Shown: in pieces, positions 37,798 through 41,922 of the stretch
Layout of the letters: each line of letters begins with the position of its first letter
How positions within the stretch are numbered: the stretch's first letter is position 1
Assembly: GCF_009663685.2 (NCBI RefSeq)
Contig: NZ_RCOG02000028.1
Location: 131,000-172,921 of the forward strand
Direction of reading: 5' to 3'
Length of the DNA: 41,922 nucleotides
Origin: Cupriavidus sp. U2
GTDB lineage: Bacteria > Pseudomonadota > Gammaproteobacteria > Burkholderiales > Burkholderiaceae
Position numbers and translations under genes: made by a program
The notes under the pieces: generated by a model
Databases searched by the model: none
What the model saw: only the letters and a program-made list of their open reading frames with translations
Told to the model about the DNA's origin: nothing

Positions 37798-39254
37798 CCC
37801 CTACCGAAGAACAGGCTGCCGTTGTCGACGCCGTCGAGGCAGGTGGCGCGCTCAAGGTCAAAGCCTATGCCGGCGCAGGCAAGACATCCACGCTAAAACT
37901 GGCCGCCCAGGCGCTGGGCCGCAGTCGCGGGCTGTACATGGCTTTCAATAAGGATATCGCCGCCGAAGCCGCACGGAAGTTCCCCACCAACACGAAATGC
38001 CGCACTGCCCATTCCGTCGCACGTGCTGCGACGCGTCCTGAGATCAGCCGCAAGATCGACAACCCGCTGGAGCCCTCGCATCACCTCGCCGTCCGCTATG
38101 GTCTCGGCCCCCTTAAGTTGCCCACGACCATCGGCAAGGATCTGGAGCTTAGCGGCAGCAAGGTGGCACGGATGGTCGCAGATGGCGTGGCCCGGTTCTG
38201 CCGGTCTGCCCAGCCCGAACCCCTGACTTGGCATATCCCGGTGGAATCGATCGTCCCCGACGAGGAAGCTGAGTTGCTGCGCGCCTCGCTGCTTCCCTAC
38301 GTGAAGCGCCTCTGGGAGGAATATATCGACCCAGCCGCCGCCGGCGCGATCACTCACGACGTCTACCTCAAACTATGGCAACTAAGCCGTCCGCGCATTG
38401 GTGCCGATTTCATCCTGTTCGATGAAGCGCAGGATGCGGATGGCCTGATGCTCTCTGTCCTCCGCGCCCAGCAGTGCCAGGTCATCTACGTGGGCGATCC
38501 ATACCAGCAGATCTACGAATGGCGCGGCGCCGTCAACGCTATGGACTTCATCAAGGCGCCGGAGCGAGCCCTCACGGAATCATTCCGGTTCGGGCCAGCC
38601 ATAGCCCAGTTGGCCAGCCGCATGCTGTCCCTGATGGACGAGGACACACCGGTTCGTGGCCAGGAACACATCGCTTCGCGGATCGAGCACGACTCGGAGT
38701 TTGGCCAGCACCGCTACAACGCGATCCTCTGCCGGAAGAACGCCACGGTCCTGACACACCTCGCGCAAGGAATCGCCAGAGGCGACCGCGTTGCGGTCCG
38801 CGCCAAGCTGGATGAACTGCGCGCTTTCGCCGACGGCGCCGAGCGCCTCATGCGCGGGGAGCGGATCGGCTACCCGGCCTCCCTCGCACTTTTCGAGACC
38901 TGGGAAGAAGTCCAGGAATACGCCGAGTCCCTAGCCGGCCGGGACCTGCAGCCGCTCGTCAAGCTGATTGACAGTGAAGGGGTGGACTACCTCCGGCTGA
39001 TCCTGACGCGCGTGAGTCCGGAAAGCGAGGCGGACTACGTCATCTCTACCGCCCACCGGGCCAAAGGTCTGGAGTTCGACTCCGTCTATCTCGCAGGCGA
39101 CTTCAAGTTCAAGACCGGCGAGGAAGGCGAGACGACGATGACCGCCGAAGAGAAGCGCCTGCTCTACGTTGCCATGACCCGCGCCAAGCATGTGCTCAAC
39201 GTCAGTGAGATCCGGCGCGACCTCTATTCCATGTTCCGGGACGCCGGAGTCTAG
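37794..39254 (+). CDS. UvrD/PcrA-like superfamily 1 helicase
   Basis: 486 residues from the ATG at 37794, one base after the overlap with the upstream stop. Motifs: TEEQAAVVDAVE (Q motif), AYAGAGKTSTL (Walker A, 24-34), FILFDEAQDADG (DEAQD), YVGDPYQQIYEWRGA (motif III), STAHRAKGLEFDSVYL (motif V-like), LLYVAMTRAKHVL (motif VI). Shorter than typical UvrD (about 700), lacking much of domains 1B and 2B. Helicases of this class unwind 3'-5'. It probably works with the DUF1173 nuclease-like protein encoded next. Confidence 0.9.
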   Translation: MTPTEEQAAVVDAVEAGGALKVKAYAGAGKTSTLKLAAQALGRSRGLYMAFNKDIAAEAARKFPTNTKCRTAHSVARAATRPEISRKIDNPLEPSHHLAVRYGLGPLKLPTTIGKDLELSGSKVARMVADGVARFCRSAQPEPLTWHIPVESIVPDEEAELLRASLLPYVKRLWEEYIDPAAAGAITHDVYLKLWQLSRPRIGADFILFDEAQDADGLMLSVLRAQQCQVIYVGDPYQQIYEWRGAVNAMDFIKAPERALTESFRFGPAIAQLASRMLSLMDEDTPVRGQEHIASRIEHDSEFGQHRYNAILCRKNATVLTHLAQGIARGDRVAVRAKLDELRAFADGAERLMRGERIGYPASLALFETWEEVQEYAESLAGRDLQPLVKLIDSEGVDYLRLILTRVSPESEADYVISTAHRAKGLEFDSVYLAGDFKFKTGEEGETTMTAEEKRLLYVAMTRAKHVLNVSEIRRDLYSMFRDAGV

Positions 39255-39266
39255 GAGAACATCACC

Positions 39267-40493
39267 ATGATTACCGTGCGGATAGGCGGGAATGAGTTCC
39301 CCCTCGACGATGTGCTAGAAGATCCGGGCCGCTATGCCCGCCACCTGGAGCGCGCGAGGACCGTGCAAGGCTTCGCCGAGTGTGGCTGCACGGCCGGCCG
39401 GCCGCGGCCCAAGCTCGTGATCCGCCGCCACCGCGACATCTTCCTCCTCGCTCGCTGGCCGGACCAAGCACACCACCATGCGGGCGCGTGTCCGTTCCAC
39501 CGCCTGGCACTTGCCAAAGGGGGCGCCGCAGACAGTCTCGACGCCTTCCGCGTGCGCGATGGCCACCACGACATCCGGCTCGACGCCACGCTGTCAGCCA
39601 GCTCGCGCACCCCGGCCAAAACCGTGCAGCGGACGCCCAAGGGGGAAAGCAGCAAGCCCCAACGGCGCTCGGCAGGCCTGCTGGCATTCCTGGAGTATGC
39701 GTGGGAACAAGCCGGGCTCAACGTCTGGGCGGGGACCGGCTCCCGAGGCTGGAACGCCTGCTGGTCGCACCTGACCACGGAACTGGCCGATTGCCGCATC
39801 AACGGCAAGCCTGCGGCCGATCTGCTGCACGTGATGCAACGATGGGATCCGGCTCGCAAAACGGAAATCCTGGCCGAGTTCGAAACCTGGCAGGCGCGAC
39901 TCACCCACACTTCCGCTGGGAGCCATCGCGGCATCGTGATCGGCGAGCTCGAATCCCATGGGCAGACCCAATACGGCGGCAAGGTGGTGCTGCGCCAGAG
40001 CACGCAACGGTTCTTTATGTCCGCCGAGCACTACGGACGCCTGCAGGCATCGTTCGCCGGCGCCGTCGCCGGCGTTGGGAAGGCCGATCAACGCTGCATC
40101 GTCGTACTGCTCGTTGAAAAATCCCGGTCAAACTACCTGACGGTAGTCGATATCGCCGCTATGCTGGCGAACCGCCAGTTCCTACCCTGCGATTCGTCGC
40201 ACGAGGTAGCGATGGCGGACTATCTTGTCGGCCACGGCCGCGCCTTCCGCAAACCATTGCGCCACGTCGGACGCGCCGCCGTGCACCCGGATTTCGTGCT
40301 GACCGACGTCGAGCCCGAAGTCGTCATCGAGGTGCTTGGCTTGACTGGCAACGCCGATTATGACGCGCGCACGGCGGCGAAGCGGGCCCACTACCAGGCT
40401 ACCGGCACACCGTTCATCGAGTGGGACGCAACGTCGCACCCCGTCACTTCGGTTCTGCTATTGCCACCTACGCGTTTCCATGACGGCCCCTGA
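39267..40493 (+). CDS. DUF1173 family protein (nuclease-like)
   Basis: 408 residues, ATG at 39267 12 nt after the helicase stop. The N-terminal part has the DUF1173 features: FAECGCTAG, KLVIRRHRDIFLLARWP and HHHAGACPFH with paired Cys/His. The C-terminal part carries a PD-(D/E)xK-like motif: HPDFVLTDVEPEVVIEVLG, then TAAKRAHYQATGTPFIEWDA, which would provide D, E and K residues. DUF1173 proteins are found on plasmids of proteobacteria, often near a helicase. Together with the UvrD-like gene it may process DNA ends. Family sure, nuclease role inferred. Confidence 0.85.
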   Translation: MITVRIGGNEFPLDDVLEDPGRYARHLERARTVQGFAECGCTAGRPRPKLVIRRHRDIFLLARWPDQAHHHAGACPFHRLALAKGGAADSLDAFRVRDGHHDIRLDATLSASSRTPAKTVQRTPKGESSKPQRRSAGLLAFLEYAWEQAGLNVWAGTGSRGWNACWSHLTTELADCRINGKPAADLLHVMQRWDPARKTEILAEFETWQARLTHTSAGSHRGIVIGELESHGQTQYGGKVVLRQSTQRFFMSAEHYGRLQASFAGAVAGVGKADQRCIVVLLVEKSRSNYLTVVDIAAMLANRQFLPCDSSHEVAMADYLVGHGRAFRKPLRHVGRAAVHPDFVLTDVEPEVVIEVLGLTGNADYDARTAAKRAHYQATGTPFIEWDATSHPVTSVLLLPPTRFHDGP

Positions 40494-40851
40494 CATTGCG
40501 TCCGCGGCCTTGCTCGAAAGGCAGTACGCAGAGGCTCTGGACCTTGTCCTACGGTTCCGCGCCGCTTCCGTTGCCCTCGTGCAGCGACACCTTCTGATCG
40601 ACTATCGGGATGCGGAAGCCCTACTGGGGCGCATGTCGCGCGAGACAACCCTGGTGCGGCGCATGCCGAACGGGCTCTACATGTTCGTCGGCGAGGTCAT
40701 CGGGGGTGAGCTGCAGGCGCTCCACGGCTTTGCGCAAGAGGTACTCGCTGCTCTGGAGTCGGGCCAGGTCGACCCCGACCGGCTGCGCGACGCGGCAATC
40801 CGTTTCGGCATACCTCAGACCGTGGAAGCCACGGGCGCCACCGCCCCTTGA
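40480..40851 (+). CDS. Small protein with FtsK-gamma-like winged helix
   Basis: 123 residues from the ATG at 40480, which lies within the last codons of the DUF1173 gene. Residues 22-65 match the FtsK gamma domain: RFRAASVALVQRHLLIDYRDAEALLGRMSRETTLVRRMPNGLYMFV, with the V-A-L-V-Q-R-x-x-x-I-x-Y helix pair that in FtsK reads KOPS DNA. No motor domain is present, so it is a free-standing DNA-binding module. C-terminal helices follow. Moderately sure. Confidence 0.72.
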   Translation: MTAPDIASAALLERQYAEALDLVLRFRAASVALVQRHLLIDYRDAEALLGRMSRETTLVRRMPNGLYMFVGEVIGGELQALHGFAQEVLAALESGQVDPDRLRDAAIRFGIPQTVEATGATAP

Positions 40852-40905
40852 CTTCACGGGCAAGGCGCTAGGCTGATGCCGTGATCACTCTCTACGTCGA
40901 GAACC

Positions 40906-41211
40906 ATGAAGCCAGCCACCACGGCCCCCGTTGCCCCTGCCACCGATGAGCGGAATCAAGCACCGCCCCTGCACCTGGTCCGCCTCACTGCTGCGTTAAT
41001 CGCCGCCGATCTGCTTGGCCAGCCCAAAGCTGACGATCAAGACCTGGTGGCGCTCCGGCTGGTGGAATTTCTGGCTCGCGCCAGCACCCATCCACGGTGC
41101 CCCCTTCCCGTCAGCGACATCGAGGCAGCAGAACGCGAACATCTGGGTTGTGTGTACTGCGGCACGGGGATCTATGCCACGCACACGGCAACCGCGATAG
41201 GTCCGAACTGA
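40906..41211 (+). CDS. Small protein with a CxxC pair
   Basis: 101 residues. Helical first half (VRLTAALIAADLLGQ), then EREHLGCVYCGTG with C-x2-C, and no further cysteine pair. Its TGA overlaps the start of the next gene (TGATG). No family recognised. Confidence 0.65.
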   Translation: MKPATTAPVAPATDERNQAPPLHLVRLTAALIAADLLGQPKADDQDLVALRLVEFLARASTHPRCPLPVSDIEAAEREHLGCVYCGTGIYATHTATAIGPN

Positions 41212-41570
41212 TGGGCTACATCAATCCACTTCTACGCCTACCGGCCGCGCAGAAGCTACTGGAGTTGCCGCCGGAGCAGCGCAGAGCGATCGCCGCAGTG
41301 TTGCGAGAACTCCGCGAGGAATCCAATGCCGAGGCCGAGTTGTCTTGGCGCCGTCGCAAAGGTCCGATGGCAGCGTACTGGCGCGCAGTGTCGACCTATT
41401 CCCGGCACTTTGCCCACGCGCTCTCGCAGGCACCGGACCAAAGCGCCCCAGCACCCTCTGGCGAGGGCAGTTCTACGCCTTCGGCAACCGTACCAGACGG
41501 AACGCAGCCGGCCAGCGCGCACGTGGATAAGGACACCCGAACCATCGACATGTTCGAGGCCAACAAATGA
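41211..41570 (+). CDS. Small hypothetical protein
   Basis: 119 residues starting MGYINPLLRLPAAQKLLELPPEQRRAIAAVLRELREES. A helical basic N-terminal half is followed by a Ser/Pro-rich linker and an acidic end (TRTIDMFEANK). Its TGA overlaps the ATG of the truncated DUF5131 gene. Function unknown. Confidence 0.68.
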   Translation: MGYINPLLRLPAAQKLLELPPEQRRAIAAVLRELREESNAEAELSWRRRKGPMAAYWRAVSTYSRHFAHALSQAPDQSAPAPSGEGSSTPSATVPDGTQPASAHVDKDTRTIDMFEANK

Positions 41571-41617
41571 GCGAAAACACCAAGATCGAATGGACAGACC
41601 ACAGCTGGAATCCCTGA
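41567..41617 (+). pseudogene. DUF5131 (Gp37/Gp68) gene truncated after 16 codons
   Basis: The 16-residue frame starts MSENTKIEWTDHSWNP and stops at TGA. This is the conserved start of DUF5131 (phage Gp37/Gp68-like) proteins, which normally continue with W-I-G-C-T. The break comes exactly where the next Trp codon would be (TGG becomes TGA). No continuation of the family is seen in the following 300 nt, so the gene was cut by a deletion or insertion. Confidence 0.75.
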
Positions 41618-41876
41618 TATGTAACCATCTGTCTGCTGCGTATTGCATGGGGCCTCGATATAATGCGACAGGTGTGTCGGGGGATAGTTTTCTCTTTCAA
41701 TCGTAGGTCGGAGCCTGTGGAGCTTGTGGGCTAGGCTGGAGACTGTGGGCGGGTTGTGGGCAACCTGAAGGTTGTCCACGAGCCGTCCATAGGAAGGAGC
41801 TCGTCCTCCGAAGGAGGAAGTCCACAAATCCTCAGACTGATGGACCGCAGCAGTTTTTTTGGCACTTAGGGATCTT
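41618..41876 (+). other. Structured noncoding stretch after the truncated gene
   Basis: No gene. Contains a TATAAT at 41659-41664 followed by CGACA-GGTG-TGTCG. Then a GTGGGCAACC/GGTTGTCCAC hairpin (41756-41779), three TGTGGGC repeats, a UCCUCC/GGAGGA hairpin and a run of seven T (41853-41860). It could be an sRNA or long leader of the next gene. Also read as possible DnaA-box-like sequence (TTGTCCAC). Confidence 0.5.
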
Positions 41877-41922
41877 ATGGGACACCAAGTAAAACGGGTG
41901 CCACTGGACTTCGATTGGCAGA
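41877..41922 (+). CDS. Start of a phage/plasmid protein, 3' end outside window
   Basis: ATG at 41877 opens MGHQVKRVPLDFDW, cut by the window end. This start is typical of a small phage/plasmid family that usually continues with a PL-x-K-x-W motif and CxxC ribbons, often found beside DUF5131 genes. Preceded by GGGATCTT. Identification rests on only 15 residues. Confidence 0.55.
   Translation, partial: MGHQVKRVPLDFDWQ

Noticed and set aside
41690..41860. Replication origin with DnaA boxes
   Set aside because: TTGTCCAC and TGTGGGC resemble boxes but none matches the TTATNCACA consensus well, and there is no rep gene nearby.
1..41922. CRISPR array, tRNA or rRNA genes
   Set aside because: No regularly spaced direct repeats, cloverleaf or rRNA signature was found on reading both strands.

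Overview
The window is GC-rich (by eye well above 60 %) and looks like part of a beta-proteobacterial (Ralstonia/Cupriavidus/Burkholderia-like) plasmid, megaplasmid or plasmid-derived integrated element. The main reason is a nearly complete PRTRC cassette (ParB-related, ThiF-related cassette) on the minus strand at about 20.5-26.3 kb. Around it lie plasmid-type accessory genes: a DUF932 protein, a DUF5983-like protein, DUF4313-like proteins, a DUF1173 protein, an SbcC/SbcD-like pair, an RDF-like protein and a methyltransferase-helicase fusion. No rRNA, tRNA, CRISPR array or complete insertion sequence was seen.

Layout. 1-1.3 kb (+): end of a zinc-ribbon repeat protein, then an HU-like protein with an Ala/Lys/Pro tail. 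1.4-2.1 kb (-): a small winged-helix-like protein translationally coupled to a compact RRXRR/PLMP + HNH protein that resembles IshB, the RuvC-less relative of IscB. 2.3-11.4 kb (-): DndC-like PAPS-reductase-family protein, SbcC-like ATPase, SbcD-like nuclease, RDF-like protein and small partners. 11.5-13.1 kb (+): a three-gene operon ending in a bactofilin. 13.2-20.4 kb (-): DUF932 protein and many small plasmid genes. 20.4-26.3 kb (-): PRTRC ThiF (E1-like), A (JAMM protease), B (E2-like motif), F, C, E and ParB. 26.7-27.8 kb (+): an AT-richer gene with a HEPN RNase signature. 28.1-30.1 kb (-): two lipoproteins, one an M30-like metalloprotease. 30.4-37.2 kb (-): DNA methyltransferase-SNF2 fusion and paralogous small-gene pairs. 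37.3-41.6 kb (+): tightly overlapping operon with a UvrD-like helicase, DUF1173 nuclease-like protein and FtsK-gamma-like protein. 41.6-41.9 kb: a DUF5131 gene cut after 16 codons, a structured noncoding stretch and the start of another gene.

The most unusual signal is in the leaders. About a dozen minus-strand genes start behind a recurring RNA architecture, called here the B element: an outer CCC/GGG helix enclosing a hairpin of the form nGGG-loop-CCCn, then an anti-Shine-Dalgarno strand that pairs with the ribosome-binding site just before the AUG. In most copies the hairpin loop can also pair with that anti-SD strand, so two exclusive folds are possible. The sequences differ from copy to copy while the pairings persist. 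Eight operons also carry a second repeated element (A element, GCGTC-N3-GACGC followed by ATCGACC). Where a sigma70-like -10 is recognisable, the A element sits about 12-14 nt downstream of it, and it is usually followed by a second small hairpin and then a B element. Together they look like a shared two-module control system over the plasmid's minus-strand regulon, which I do not recognise from known RNA families.

All functional statements are from reading motifs. No database search, folding program or phylogeny was run.
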